From contig NZ_VFVL01000002.1 of assembly GCF_006442815.1 (NCBI RefSeq), forward strand, positions 186,001 to 250,000: DNA of 64,000 bases, written 5' to 3'. The translations under genes and the position numbers were made by a program. This DNA comes from Mesorhizobium sp. B2-4-3. Lineage in GTDB: Bacteria > Pseudomonadota > Alphaproteobacteria > Rhizobiales > Rhizobiaceae. Below, one piece after another: positions 26,144 to 34,418 of the stretch. The notes under the pieces were generated by a model. That model searched no databases. It was not told the origin of the DNA and saw nothing but the letters and a program-made list of their open reading frames with translations. Within the stretch, counting starts at the first letter, position 1. Each line of letters starts with the position of its first letter.

Positions 26144-26875
26144 ATGCTCGACCCCAAGAAGCTGCTCGACGACCTTCTCGGCTCGCAAATCCCTGGGACC
26201 GGCTCGACTGTCCGCGACAAGGCGGGGCAGGCAGTGCAGATGGCGAAGGACAATCCTCTGGCCGCCGGCGCGCTGGCGGCCGTGCTGCTCGGCACCGGCA
26301 CCGGCCGGCAGGTGACGGGCGCGGCCGTCAAGCTCGGCGGCCTGGCTGCGATCGGAGGCCTCGCCTATAAGGCTTATCAGAACTACAAGGCCGGCAAGGA
26401 GCCGGCGCAGGCGCCGGCTGGCAGCGAGCCAGAACTGCTGCCGCCGCCCGCCGATACCGCCTTCGATCCCTCGCAGGCGCCACAAGGCGAAGCCGAGTTC
26501 ACGCTGACGCTGGTCAGGGCGATGATCTCGGCGGCGAAGGCCGACGGCCATGTCGACGATGACGAGCGCAAGAAGATCGCCGACAAGCTCAAGCTCGCCG
26601 GCATCGGCGCCGAAGCGGAAAAATTCCTGCTCGCCGAGCTCGAAAGCCCGCTCGATCTCGATACGCTGGTCGCCGCCGCCAAGACCGATGCGCAGAAGCT
26701 CGAGCTCTATACCGCCTCGCGGCTGACCATCGATCCCGACACGCGCACCGAGCGCGGTTACCTCGACCTGCTCGCCGGCCGGCTCGGCCTGCCGGACGCG
26801 CTGGTCGATCATGTCGAGGCGACGGTTTCGGCGGCAAAGGTGCCCGCCGGAAGCGCGCCCAGCTCGCCCTGGTGA
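26144..26875 (+). CDS. DUF533/TerB-like membrane-associated protein (YebE type)
   Basis: 243 residues. An amphipathic start (MLDPKKLLDDLLG), a Gly/Ala hydrophobic segment (NPLAAGALAAVLLGTGTGRQVTGAAVKLGGLAAIGGLAYKAYQ, residues ~36-78), a Pro/Ala linker, and a C-terminal helical TerB-like domain (LVRAMISAAKADGHVDDDERKKIADKLKLAG). TCTGGAGGCATTG precedes the ATG. The family is stress-linked but has no defined biochemical role. Confidence 0.85.
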   Translation: MLDPKKLLDDLLGSQIPGTGSTVRDKAGQAVQMAKDNPLAAGALAAVLLGTGTGRQVTGAAVKLGGLAAIGGLAYKAYQNYKAGKEPAQAPAGSEPELLPPPADTAFDPSQAPQGEAEFTLTLVRAMISAAKADGHVDDDERKKIADKLKLAGIGAEAEKFLLAELESPLDLDTLVAAAKTDAQKLELYTASRLTIDPDTRTERGYLDLLAGRLGLPDALVDHVEATVSAAKVPAGSAPSSPW

Positions 26876-26903
26876 GCACCAGCGTTAGCGGGTGTGGTTG
26901 CCG

Positions 26904-26919
26904 TTAACTTCTCGTTAAC
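26904..26919. promoter_or_regulatory. Candidate CtrA box
   Basis: TTAA (26904-26907), 7 bp, TTAAC (26915-26919): an exact match to the alphaproteobacterial CtrA consensus TTAA-N7-TTAA(C). It lies about 180 bp before the SDR at 27100 and just after the DUF533 gene. Binding is inferred from the motif only. Confidence 0.45.
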
Positions 26920-27099
26920 CCAGCAAGCGCATCATTCTAACCAGTCGGACCGGCTTTTCCTCCTCCCAAGCGCGGTTCAGATCGGGGCGGTCGCCAATGG
27001 CCGCCCTTTTTGTTGGCCCTTTTTATCGCCAATAGCTGCTTGCCATCATCCCTGCCATTTGCGATGCAAATCTTTCCATCCATGACCGGGAGGACGGCG

Positions 27100-27861
27100 A
27101 TGACAGCCATAGCAGACAAGACCGCCATCGTTACCGGCGCCGGCACCGGCATCGGCAAGAGCGTCGCGACGGCGCTGCTCAAGGCAGGCTGGAACACGGT
27201 GTTCTGCGGCCGCCGCAAGAAGCTGCTGGAAGAGGCGATCGCCGGGGCGGGCAAGACGCAAGCCAAGGCATTGGCCGTCGCCTGCGACATCAGCAAGGCC
27301 GACGAAGTCGACGACATGTTCGAGACCGTGCTCGAGGGCTTCGGCCGCGTCGACCTGCTCTTCAACAATGCCGGCATGGGCTACAAGTCGACACTGATCG
27401 ACGAAATCCCTGTCGAGGTCTGGAACGACGTCGTCGGCGTCAACCTCACAGGCTCGTTCCTATGCGCCCGCGCAGCCTTCGGCGCCATGCGGAGGCAGAA
27501 GCCGATGGGGGGCCGTATCATCAACAACGGCTCGGTGTCGGCCTATGCGCCGCGCCCCGGCTCCGCGCCCTATACGGCGACCAAGCATGCGATCACTGGG
27601 CTCACCAAGACGCTGGCGCTCGACGGCCGGCCTTTCGACATCGCCTGCGGCCAGATCGACATCGGCAATGCGCTGACCGAGATGGCGCAGCCGATGACGG
27701 TGGGCGTGCCGCAGGCCAACGGCTCGATCGCCGCCGAAGCGGTGATGGATGTCGAGCGCGTGGCCGATGCGGTGCTGCACATGGCGAGCCTGCCGCTCGA
27801 CGCCAACGTGCTGTTCATGACGGTGATGGCGACGAAGATGCCGTTTGTCGGGCGCGGGTGA
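27100..27861 (+). CDS. Short-chain dehydrogenase/reductase
   Basis: 253 residues. TGAGTGIG cofactor loop at residues ~13-20, NNAG, catalytic Ser in NNGSVSAYAPRPGSAPYTATKHAITGLTK with YTATK. The segment DIACGQIDIGNALTEMAQPM is characteristic of a rhizobial SDR subfamily; substrate unknown. GGGAGGACGGCG precedes ATG 27100. Convergent with the aminotransferase, separated by a palindromic repeat. Confidence 0.88.
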   Translation: MTAIADKTAIVTGAGTGIGKSVATALLKAGWNTVFCGRRKKLLEEAIAGAGKTQAKALAVACDISKADEVDDMFETVLEGFGRVDLLFNNAGMGYKSTLIDEIPVEVWNDVVGVNLTGSFLCARAAFGAMRRQKPMGGRIINNGSVSAYAPRPGSAPYTATKHAITGLTKTLALDGRPFDIACGQIDIGNALTEMAQPMTVGVPQANGSIAAEAVMDVERVADAVLHMASLPLDANVLFMTVMATKMPFVGRG

Positions 27862-27874
27862 ACGGCTGGAGACG

Positions 27875-27923
27875 GAGCATGATGTCGCCCGAAAACCGCT
27901 TCACACTTTTCGGCATCATGCTC
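27875..27923. repeat. Mosaic palindromic repeat between convergent genes
   Basis: Arms GAGCATGATG (27875-27884) / CATCATGCTC (27914-27923) with the CCGAAAACCG...CACTTTTCGG inner stem. Between the stops of the SDR and the aminotransferase; a bidirectional 3' hairpin is likely. Confidence 0.88.
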
Positions 27924-27930
27924 TAAGGCG

Positions 27931-29115
27931 TCACTTTTTCAGAAACGCCTCGATCCGTTCCAGCGCGCGCAGGATGTTCTCCTCGGAATTGGCATAGGAA
28001 AGCCGGATATAGCCTTCGCCGAGAACGCCGAAATCGGGGCCGCCGATCAACGCCACGCCGGCATCCTCCAACAGCGCCGAAGCGAGCTTCTTGGCCTTCC
28101 AGCCGGTTTCCGAGACGTTGGGGAAGGCATAGAAGGCGCCCTTCGGCGTGATGCAGGAAATGCCGGGGAGCGCGTTCAGCCCCTCGACCACGATCTTCCT
28201 TCGGTTGTCGAAAGCGCGCATCATCTTCTCGACATCGTCCTGCGGGCCGTCGATCGCCGCGATGCCGGCGAACTGGCTCGGCGCGTTGACGCAGGACCAG
28301 CAGTTGACCGCCAGCTTGCGCACCTTGTCGTAGAGATGCGCGCCCTTGTCGCCGTTCGGCCAGATCGACCAGCCCATGCGCCAGCCGGTCATCGCCCAGG
28401 TCTTCGACCAGCCGTTGAGCACGATCAGCCGGTCGCGGATCTCGGGGAAATTGAGCAGCGAGCAGTGGGTCTCACCATCGTAGGTCATCACATCGTAGAT
28501 CTCGTCGGACATGATGGCGACCTGAGGGTGCTTCTCCAGGCCCTTGACCAGCTTCTCGATCTCGGCCCGCGGAGTGACGCCACCGGTCGGATTGGCGGGC
28601 GAGTTGAGGATCAGCAGCCTGGTCTTCGGCGTGATCAGCGCCAGCGTCTCTTCCGCCGAGAAGGCAAAGCCGTTTTCCTCGCGGATCGGCACCGGCACCG
28701 GCGTAGCGCCCGTGAACTCGATCATCGAGCGGTAGATCGGAAAGCCGGGATCGGGGTAGAGGATCTCGGCGCCCGCCTCGCCGAACATCAGGATCGCGGC
28801 GAACATCGTCGGCTTGCCGCCCGGCAGGATCATCACATTCTCGGGCGACACCTCGACGCCGGTGGTGGTCAGCGTGCGGCGCACGACCGCCTCGCGGGTG
28901 GCTAGAAGGCCGTTGGCCGGCGTGTAGCCATGGTGGCCGTCGCGCAGCGCCTTGATCGCCGCCTCGACGATGTGCTGCGGCGTCTTGAAGTCGGGCTGGC
29001 CGATGCCGAGGTTGACGATGTCGCGCCCCTGATGGGCAAGCGCGGTGGCCCTCGCCAGCACCGCGAAGGCATTTTCCTCGCCGAGACGGTCGAAGGCCGC
29101 GATCGTGTGGAGCAT
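27931..29115 (-). CDS. Class I/II pyridoxal-phosphate aminotransferase
   Basis: 394 residues. NLGIGQPDFKTP and GYTPANGLLATREAV near the N-terminus, NSPANPTGG, SDEIYDVMTYD, and the PLP-lysine motif LNGWSKTWAMTGWRMGW; RLSYANS carries the carboxylate-binding Arg. Aspartate-type aminotransferase subgroup I; substrate not assignable by eye. Start ATG 29115 (MLHTIAAFDRLGEEN). Divergent from the GNAT at 29198. Confidence 0.9.
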   Translation of the reverse strand: MLHTIAAFDRLGEENAFAVLARATALAHQGRDIVNLGIGQPDFKTPQHIVEAAIKALRDGHHGYTPANGLLATREAVVRRTLTTTGVEVSPENVMILPGGKPTMFAAILMFGEAGAEILYPDPGFPIYRSMIEFTGATPVPVPIREENGFAFSAEETLALITPKTRLLILNSPANPTGGVTPRAEIEKLVKGLEKHPQVAIMSDEIYDVMTYDGETHCSLLNFPEIRDRLIVLNGWSKTWAMTGWRMGWSIWPNGDKGAHLYDKVRKLAVNCWSCVNAPSQFAGIAAIDGPQDDVEKMMRAFDNRRKIVVEGLNALPGISCITPKGAFYAFPNVSETGWKAKKLASALLEDAGVALIGGPDFGVLGEGYIRLSYANSEENILRALERIEAFLKK

Positions 29116-29197
29116 TTTTCCCGTCCCTGTGGTTCTTTCTGTGAGCGAGCGTTTTTGTGACCGTCCGCAGGTAAAAGTCAACGGATTGGAGTGGCCG

Positions 29198-29884
29198 GTG
29201 TCGGAAGATCTGAAGAAATGGCAGCCGCGTCCGCGGCCGGAACGCAAGGTGTTCGAAGGCCACTATGCGCGCCTTGAGCCGTTCAGCGCGGCAAAGCATG
29301 GCGATGGCCTCTATGAAACCTCGTCCGTCGCCGATATCGATGGGCGCTTCGCGTGGCTGCCGGACCATCCGCCGAAAAGCCGCGCCGCCTTCCAGCCATG
29401 GCTGGACAAGGCCGAGGCGCTTGAGGATCCGCTGTTCTTCACCGTCATCGACAAGGCAAGCGGCAAGGTCGCCGGACGACAGACGCTGATGCGCATCGAT
29501 GCCAACAACGGCGTCATCGAGATCGGCAACATCTATTGGGGACCGTTGATCTCGCGCAAGCCGGCGGCGACCGAAGCGCAGTTCCTGTTCATGAAATACG
29601 TCTTCGACGAGCTCGGCTATCGCCGTTACGAGTGGAAGTGCAACAACCGCAACGAGCCGTCGAAGCGCGCGGCCGAGCGGTTCGGCTTCAAGTTCGAGGG
29701 CATCTTCCGCCAGCATTTCGTGGTCAAGGGTGAAAACCGCGATACGGCGTGGTATTCGGTCATCGACAAGGAGTGGCCGGCACTCCGAAAAGCCTATGAG
29801 GCCTGGCTCGATCCGGCAAATTTCGATGCCCAGGGAAGCCAGAAACGGCGGCTTGAAGATTTCCGCGCCGAGTTCGGCGCGTAG
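29198..29884 (+). CDS. GNAT family N-acetyltransferase (RimJ/RimL-like)
   Basis: 228 residues. VFEGHYARLEPFSAAKHGDGLYE start, SGKVAGRQTLMRIDANNGVIEIGNIYWGPLISRKPAATEAQFLFMKYVFDELGYRRYEWKCNNRNEPSKRAAERFGFKFEGIFRQH is the acetyl-CoA fold of the Acetyltransf_3 group. Start uncertain: GTG 29198 has GGAG upstream; TTG 29186 is the alternative. The intergenic gap to the divergent aminotransferase is then 82 bp. Its stop codon abuts a palindromic repeat. Confidence 0.8.
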   Translation: MSEDLKKWQPRPRPERKVFEGHYARLEPFSAAKHGDGLYETSSVADIDGRFAWLPDHPPKSRAAFQPWLDKAEALEDPLFFTVIDKASGKVAGRQTLMRIDANNGVIEIGNIYWGPLISRKPAATEAQFLFMKYVFDELGYRRYEWKCNNRNEPSKRAAERFGFKFEGIFRQHFVVKGENRDTAWYSVIDKEWPALRKAYEAWLDPANFDAQGSQKRRLEDFRAEFGA

Positions 29885-29929
29885 ATCATGATCCTGAGAG
29901 CCGGAAAACCGGTTTTCAGGACCATGGTC
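29884..29929. repeat. Mosaic palindromic repeat, divergent copy
   Basis: Arms GATCATGATCCTGA (29884-29897) and TCAGGACCATGGTC (29916-29929), two mismatches, around GCCGGAAAACCGG. A degenerate member of the GAGCATGATC-arm type, between a GNAT stop and the CDF transporter. Confidence 0.65.
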
Positions 29930-29948
29930 GGCAGACAGGAGTTTGGCG

Positions 29949-30950
29949 ATGGCGCATGACCATGCTTCGCACGACCACGGCCCGGCCGGTCATAGCCACA
30001 GCCATGGCGCCGGGCATGTGCATGGCTCGACCGACAAGAAGCGGGTGCTGATCGCTACCTGTTTGACCGCTGGCTTCATGGTCGCCGAGGCGCTGGGCGG
30101 CTGGCTTACCGGGTCGCTGGCGCTGGTCGCCGATGCCGGGCACATGCTGGCTGACGCCATCGCGCTCGGCCTTGCCTGGTACGCCTTTCATCTCGCCGGG
30201 CGTCCTGCCACCGGCCGTCTCACCTATGGCTTCGCCCGGGTGAAGACGCTGGTCGCCTACACCAACGGCATCGCCATCTTCGTCATCGCGCTTTGGATCG
30301 TCTACGAGGCCTGGGGCCGGCTGATGCACCCGACGCCAGTGCTGGGCGGGCCGATGCTGGTGGTGGCGGTGGCAGGTCTCCTGGTCAACATCGCCTCCTT
30401 CTTCGTACTGCATGGCGGTGATCGCGAGAGCCTCAACATGCGTGGCGCCATCCTGCATGTGCTGGGCGATCTGCTGGGCTCGGCCGCGGCCATCGCCGCC
30501 GCCATCATCATCCTGGCGACGGGCTGGATGCCGATCGATCCGATCCTGTCGGTGCTGGTGTCGCTGCTCATCCTGTCGACGGCATGGTCGCTGATGCGTG
30601 AGGCCGCCAATGTCCTGCTCGAGGGCGTGCCGGCCAGCCTCGACCGCGACCTGATCGCCAGGGATATCGAAGGCGCCGTCAAGGGCGTGCGCGAGGTGCA
30701 TCATATGCATGTCTGGTCGCTCGACGGCACCTCCAACATGGCGACGCTGCATGCTTGCCTGAACGACGGCGTCGATGCGCATGTGGCGGTGAGCGCCATC
30801 AAGAAACGGCTTGCGGCCGAGCATGGTATCGAGCATGCCACTGTCGAACCCGAATTCGGCAAATGCGCGGACAGCCATGACGAGCACGACCACCATCATG
30901 ATCATGACCATGCGCATGATGCGCCGCGCGATCGCCGGCACTATCACTGA
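29949..30950 (+). CDS. Cation diffusion facilitator (Zn/Co/Ni exporter) with His-rich termini
   Basis: 333 residues. His-rich N-terminus (HDHASHDHGPAGHSHSHGAGHVHG), six hydrophobic segments, HxxxD-type metal site in LVADAGHMLADAIALGLAWYAFH (TM2) and DRESLNMRGAILHVLGDLLGSAAAIAAA (TM5), and a cytoplasmic C-terminal domain (VHHMHVWSLDGTSNMATLHA) ending HDHHHDHDHAHD. CzcD/DmeF-like. CAGGAGTTTGGCG precedes the ATG. With the NicO-type permease 1.4 kb away it suggests divalent-metal export. Followed by a small membrane protein and denD on the same strand. Confidence 0.9.
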   Translation: MAHDHASHDHGPAGHSHSHGAGHVHGSTDKKRVLIATCLTAGFMVAEALGGWLTGSLALVADAGHMLADAIALGLAWYAFHLAGRPATGRLTYGFARVKTLVAYTNGIAIFVIALWIVYEAWGRLMHPTPVLGGPMLVVAVAGLLVNIASFFVLHGGDRESLNMRGAILHVLGDLLGSAAAIAAAIIILATGWMPIDPILSVLVSLLILSTAWSLMREAANVLLEGVPASLDRDLIARDIEGAVKGVREVHHMHVWSLDGTSNMATLHACLNDGVDAHVAVSAIKKRLAAEHGIEHATVEPEFGKCADSHDEHDHHHDHDHAHDAPRDRRHYH

Positions 30951-31001
30951 CCGCGGCCTGATGACAAAACCGAGCAGCCTCGACATGAAGAACGCCCGCT
31001 G

Positions 31002-31208
31002 ATGGATCGTGACACCCGCAACGCCGCGGCCGCCGCGGCGGTGATACTGGTTGTGTTCGGCCTCGCCGCCTATTTCCTGCCGGCCATCATGCTGGCCGTG
31101 GGCAAGGTATCGACGGTGCTGGCGGCCGTTGTCGCCGTGGTCTTCATGGTTGGACTGTTCGTCGTCCTGTGGCTACGCGGCCGCAGCCAGCGCAAGAAAG
31201 GTCTCTGA
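31002..31208 (+). CDS. Small two-helix membrane protein
   Basis: 68 residues with two hydrophobic segments (AAVILVVFGLAAYFLPAIMLAVG and VLAAVVAVVFMVGLFVVLWL) and a basic tail RGRSQRKKGL. Not recognised. Its TGA overlaps the denD ATG (TGATG), so it is translationally coupled to denD. Reading-frame quality and the coupling argue it is real. Confidence 0.55.
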   Translation: MDRDTRNAAAAAAVILVVFGLAAYFLPAIMLAVGKVSTVLAAVVAVVFMVGLFVVLWLRGRSQRKKGL

Positions 31209-32185
31209 TGATGAGAATATTGATCACGGGTGCCGCGGGCATGGTGGGCAGCAAGCTTATCGCGCGGCTGGCCAGGGACGGCGCCTTGCGCGGGCGCAAG
31301 ATCACGGCGCTCGACCTGCACGACATCGCGGCGCCGCAGGCGCCGGTGCTCGCGGGCGTGGACGTCTCGGTCCACACCGGCGATCTGTCCGCGCCCGGCG
31401 CTATGGCCGCTCTCGTGGCTACCCGCCCGGATGTGATCTTCCATTTGGCCGGCATCGTGTCGGGCGAGGCGGAGGCCAATTTCGACCTCGGCTACCGCGT
31501 CAATCTCGACGGCACGCGCGCGCTGTTCGACGCCGTGCGGCTGGCGGCGTTCATGCCGCGCCTCGTCTTCACCTCGTCGATCGCCGTGTTCGGCGCGCCG
31601 TTCCCGGATGTCATCCCGGATGAATTCCATCCGACGCCGCTCACTTCATACGGCACGCAGAAGCAGATGAGCGAAGCGCTGCTTGCCGACTATACGCGGC
31701 GCGGCTTCTTCGACGGCATCGGCATCCGGCTGCCGACGATCTGCGTCCGCCCCGGCAAGCCGAACAAGGCGGCGTCGAGTTTCTTCTCCGGCATCATCCG
31801 TGAGCCGCTCGCCGGCCAGGAGGCGATCCTGCCGGTGCCGCGCTCGGTGCTGCACACCCATGCCAGCCCGCGCTCGGCGGTCAATTTCCTCATCCATGCT
31901 GCCGAAATCGACGGCAACAAGGTCGGACCGCGCCGCAATCTTACAATGCCGGGCGTCGCCGTCACCGTCGGCGAGCAGATCGAGGCGCTTGAGCGCATCG
32001 CCGGCGCCGAGGTCGCGAAGCGGATCCGCGAGCAGCCCGACGAGACCGTCTGGGCGATCGTCAAAGGCTGGCCGACACGGTTCGAGGCCAGGCGGGCGAG
32101 GGAACTCGGCTTTGCCGCCGAAAGCAGTTTCGACGAAATCATCCGCGCCCATATCGAGGACGAACTGGGCGGAAAGGTGCATTGA
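31208..32185 (+). CDS. denD: D-erythronate dehydrogenase, NAD-epimerase fold
   Basis: 325 residues. Rossmann start MRILITGAAGMVGSKLIARLA, FHLAGIVSGEAEANFDLGYRVNLDGT, catalytic S and YxxxK in FTSSIAVFGAPFP ... TSYGTQKQMSEALL, and RLPTICVRPGKPNKAASSFFSGIIREPL typical of DenD. It oxidises D-erythronate to 2-oxo-tetronate; other den genes are not in the window. Two tandem ATGs (31208, 31211) follow the preceding stop. Its own TGA lies at the edge of a long palindrome. Confidence 0.85.
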   Translation: MMRILITGAAGMVGSKLIARLARDGALRGRKITALDLHDIAAPQAPVLAGVDVSVHTGDLSAPGAMAALVATRPDVIFHLAGIVSGEAEANFDLGYRVNLDGTRALFDAVRLAAFMPRLVFTSSIAVFGAPFPDVIPDEFHPTPLTSYGTQKQMSEALLADYTRRGFFDGIGIRLPTICVRPGKPNKAASSFFSGIIREPLAGQEAILPVPRSVLHTHASPRSAVNFLIHAAEIDGNKVGPRRNLTMPGVAVTVGEQIEALERIAGAEVAKRIREQPDETVWAIVKGWPTRFEARRARELGFAAESSFDEIIRAHIEDELGGKVH

Positions 32186-32307
32186 TATTCAGGTGAGGCC
32201 GGCCTGCAAATGGCGGCCTCCTGCGCTTCCGGTGCACACGTACTTCAAGTACGCTCCGCTCCGGTTCTCGGAAGCCACCATTTTCGGCTCGGCCCGACCT
32301 GAATCTC
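32184..32307. repeat. 124-bp extended imperfect palindrome
   Basis: Outer arms ATTCAGGT (32187-32194) / ACCTGAAT (32297-32304), inner arms with AAATGG and CTTCC segments matching at about 75%, and a central CGTACTT-C-AAGTACG. It starts at the denD stop and ends 28 bp before the convergent NicO permease stop. Different from the AAAACCG-core family; no second copy in the window. Confidence 0.75.
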
Positions 32308-32334
32308 AACGCACCTTGGCGAGCCGGCCTTAAA

Positions 32335-33618
32335 TCAGACGCCGCCCGACAGGCTGGCCGACAGAAGCAGCAGGCCGACGATGAAAATGAAGGCGGCGCC
32401 GCCGATTTCGACGATCGAGTGGATGCGGTTGCCGATGCGGCCGTCGCCGGCGAAATAGACCGCCCAGTTCTTGGCCGTCACGGCGATCGTCGCCAGCGCC
32501 GAGACGGTGATCGCGGTGCCGATCGACATCGCCAGCACCGACAGCAGTCCGCCGACCCAAAGCCCGTTGAGCAGCGCGAAGCTCAGCACGATCAGCGCGC
32601 CGGAGCAGGGACGGATGCCGACGGCGGCCACAGCCGACCAGGCGGTCTTCCAGTCGAAGCGGTCGCCAGACAGCATCGCCGGATCCGGGGCATGCGAATG
32701 GCCGCAGGTCTCGCAGGCCTCGCCCGGGCCATGGTCGTGCGCCGCCTGGTGGTGTTCATGCGCGCCGCGATCATGGGCGTGCGCATGCGAATGGTCATGA
32801 TGATCATGATCGTCATGCACGTGCAGGGCATGGGAATGCGCGGCGTGCGCATGTGCGTGGGAATGGCCTGCATGGGAATGGGCGTGCCCCGCATGGGAAT
32901 GCCCGCCATGCGAATGGCCGGCATGGGCGGCCGCCAGGCTGTAGGCAGGCGCTCTGCCGAACAGGCGCAGCACCGACGGACCGAGCTTGCGCCACAGCAG
33001 CCAGGCGCCGAACAGCGTCACCAGCACATAGCTCGAGATTTCCAGGAACCAGGCGGCGTCGGTCATCGAGATCGCGGTGCCGCGCAGCACGAAATAGGCA
33101 AGCATCATGACGACCACCGCCGTCAGGCCCTGCAGCAGCGCCGAGACGAAGGAAAGCATGATGCCGCGTCTCAACGCCACTTCGTTGGCGACCATGTAGG
33201 AGGAGATCACCGCCTTGCCGTGGCCGGGACCGGCGGCGTGGAAGATGCCATAGGCGAAGGACAGGCCGATCAGCAGCCAGAGCTTGCTGCCGTCCTGGCG
33301 CATCGCCTTCATGGCGGCGGCGAGCGAATGGTAGAATTCCTGTTGCCGGAGATTGATCCACATCAGGATATGGGCGAACGGCCCCGTGGCGGTCGGTGCC
33401 ATGCCGTCATTGGTGCCGATGCCGAGCGAGCTTTGCGCATGCGCTACGGCAGGCATATGGGCGATCACCAGGGTGGCGGCCAAAAGGCCGAGCGCTAAGC
33501 GGATATTCGTGGGATGCCCCACGAATATCCGCCTGGATTCCCTTGTTGGTCGCAGGTTCCGATCGCAAAACCGTGGGACACTTTTGCGGAACCTGCTTGC
33601 GCGCAGCGACGGTTTCAT
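32335..33618 (-). CDS. NicO/RcnA-like nickel-cobalt permease with His-rich loop
   Basis: 427 residues. After a signal-like helix (LALGLLAATLVIAHMPAVAHA), membrane segments include LWLLIGLSFAYGIFHAAGPGHGKAVISSYMVA, where HAAGPGHGK is the NicO/HoxN-type metal motif. A ~90-residue loop has more than 25 His (HAGHSHGGHSHAGHAHSHAGHS...HDDHDHHDHSHAHAHD). GIRPCSGALIVLSFAL is the second signature. The start ATG 33618 has GGAAGG upstream. Residues ~8-40 are encoded by palindromic repeats. The DUF1007 gene ends 7 bp upstream, a known partner of this transporter type. Confidence 0.85.
   Translation of the reverse strand: MKPSLRASRFRKSVPRFCDRNLRPTRESRRIFVGHPTNIRLALGLLAATLVIAHMPAVAHAQSSLGIGTNDGMAPTATGPFAHILMWINLRQQEFYHSLAAAMKAMRQDGSKLWLLIGLSFAYGIFHAAGPGHGKAVISSYMVANEVALRRGIMLSFVSALLQGLTAVVVMMLAYFVLRGTAISMTDAAWFLEISSYVLVTLFGAWLLWRKLGPSVLRLFGRAPAYSLAAAHAGHSHGGHSHAGHAHSHAGHSHAHAHAAHSHALHVHDDHDHHDHSHAHAHDRGAHEHHQAAHDHGPGEACETCGHSHAPDPAMLSGDRFDWKTAWSAVAAVGIRPCSGALIVLSFALLNGLWVGGLLSVLAMSIGTAITVSALATIAVTAKNWAVYFAGDGRIGNRIHSIVEIGGAAFIFIVGLLLLSASLSGGV
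33499..33596. repeat. Two palindromes inside the N-terminal coding region of the NicO permease
   Basis: A perfect 15-bp stem GCGGATATTCGTGGG (33499-33513) / CCCACGAATATCCGC (33518-33532) with a 4-nt loop, and a mosaic-family copy GCAGGTTCCG (33552-33561) / CGGAACCTGC (33587-33596) with the CGCAAAACCG...CACTTTTGCG core. Both are read through by the permease frame. Confidence 0.88.
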
Positions 33619-33625
33619 CACCAAA

Positions 33626-34312
33626 TCATCCTTCCGGCGAGCAGTTCAGTTCGAGCTTGGTGGCGAAGATCTTGCTCATGTCGGTGCCCGTCGGATCGTT
33701 GAAGAACGCGTCCGTCAGGGTCTTCTGGTTTTCCTTGATCGCCTCGTCCGGATCGGGACGGACGACTTTCTTGGTACAGGTCGAGGGCAGGCCTTCGACG
33801 GTGAGGTTGGCGTCGTCGGTGAAGTCGATCGCCGTGTAGAAGGTCGGATCGTAGACGCCGATGTCGATCTTGCCGGCGAGCTTGATCGGTGTCTTGGGCT
33901 GCGACTCGAACAGGATGATCAGCTGGTCATTGTCGAAGTTCGCCATCAGATGCGGCGGCGGGACCATCGGCACATCCTTGCCGTCCTGGGTGACGAGCTG
34001 GAAGTAGTTGAACTCGGCCAGCGAGGAATGGACGGTGTCGGCCACTTCCTTAAGTTCTTTGTCGTCAAGCTTCAGATCGGAGTTCTTGTCGAACTCCATC
34101 ATCACTGTACTCGAAAACAGGTCGTCGAAGCGCCAAAGGTGGCGCAGCGCCGTCACACTTTGGTGATCCTGGCTGAGGATCACGTCGAGCCGGGCTTCGG
34201 CGAAGACATGCGGGTGCACTTCGGCCTGCTCGACCGAGGCCAATGTGGCCGCGAGGGCCGAAGCCAGCATGGTTGCTTGCCGTTTCAGATGCATTCCGGG
34301 CCGCGATTCCAT
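33626..34312 (-). CDS. DUF1007 family periplasmic protein
   Basis: 228 residues. Signal peptide (ATMLASALAATLASVEQAEVHPHVF), then RLDVILSQDHQSVTALRHLWRFDDLFSSTVMMEFDKNSDLKLDDKELKEVADTVHSSLAEFNYFQ, typical of DUF1007, which is found next to NicO/RcnA metal permeases. Accessory or metal-handling role is inferred from this linkage. Ends 7 bp before the permease ATG, same strand. Start could also be ATG 34294. Confidence 0.85.
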   Translation of the reverse strand: MESRPGMHLKRQATMLASALAATLASVEQAEVHPHVFAEARLDVILSQDHQSVTALRHLWRFDDLFSSTVMMEFDKNSDLKLDDKELKEVADTVHSSLAEFNYFQLVTQDGKDVPMVPPPHLMANFDNDQLIILFESQPKTPIKLAGKIDIGVYDPTFYTAIDFTDDANLTVEGLPSTCTKKVVRPDPDEAIKENQKTLTDAFFNDPTGTDMSKIFATKLELNCSPEG

Positions 34313-34418
34313 CAATTTCGGGAGCGAGCCCGAGAGTTAACAGAAAGCGGGCGAAATTGGGACGCGTGCCTCAGCTTTTGATTTGATGCGCGCCGCTGCA
34401 AACGTCCGCGCGGCAGCA

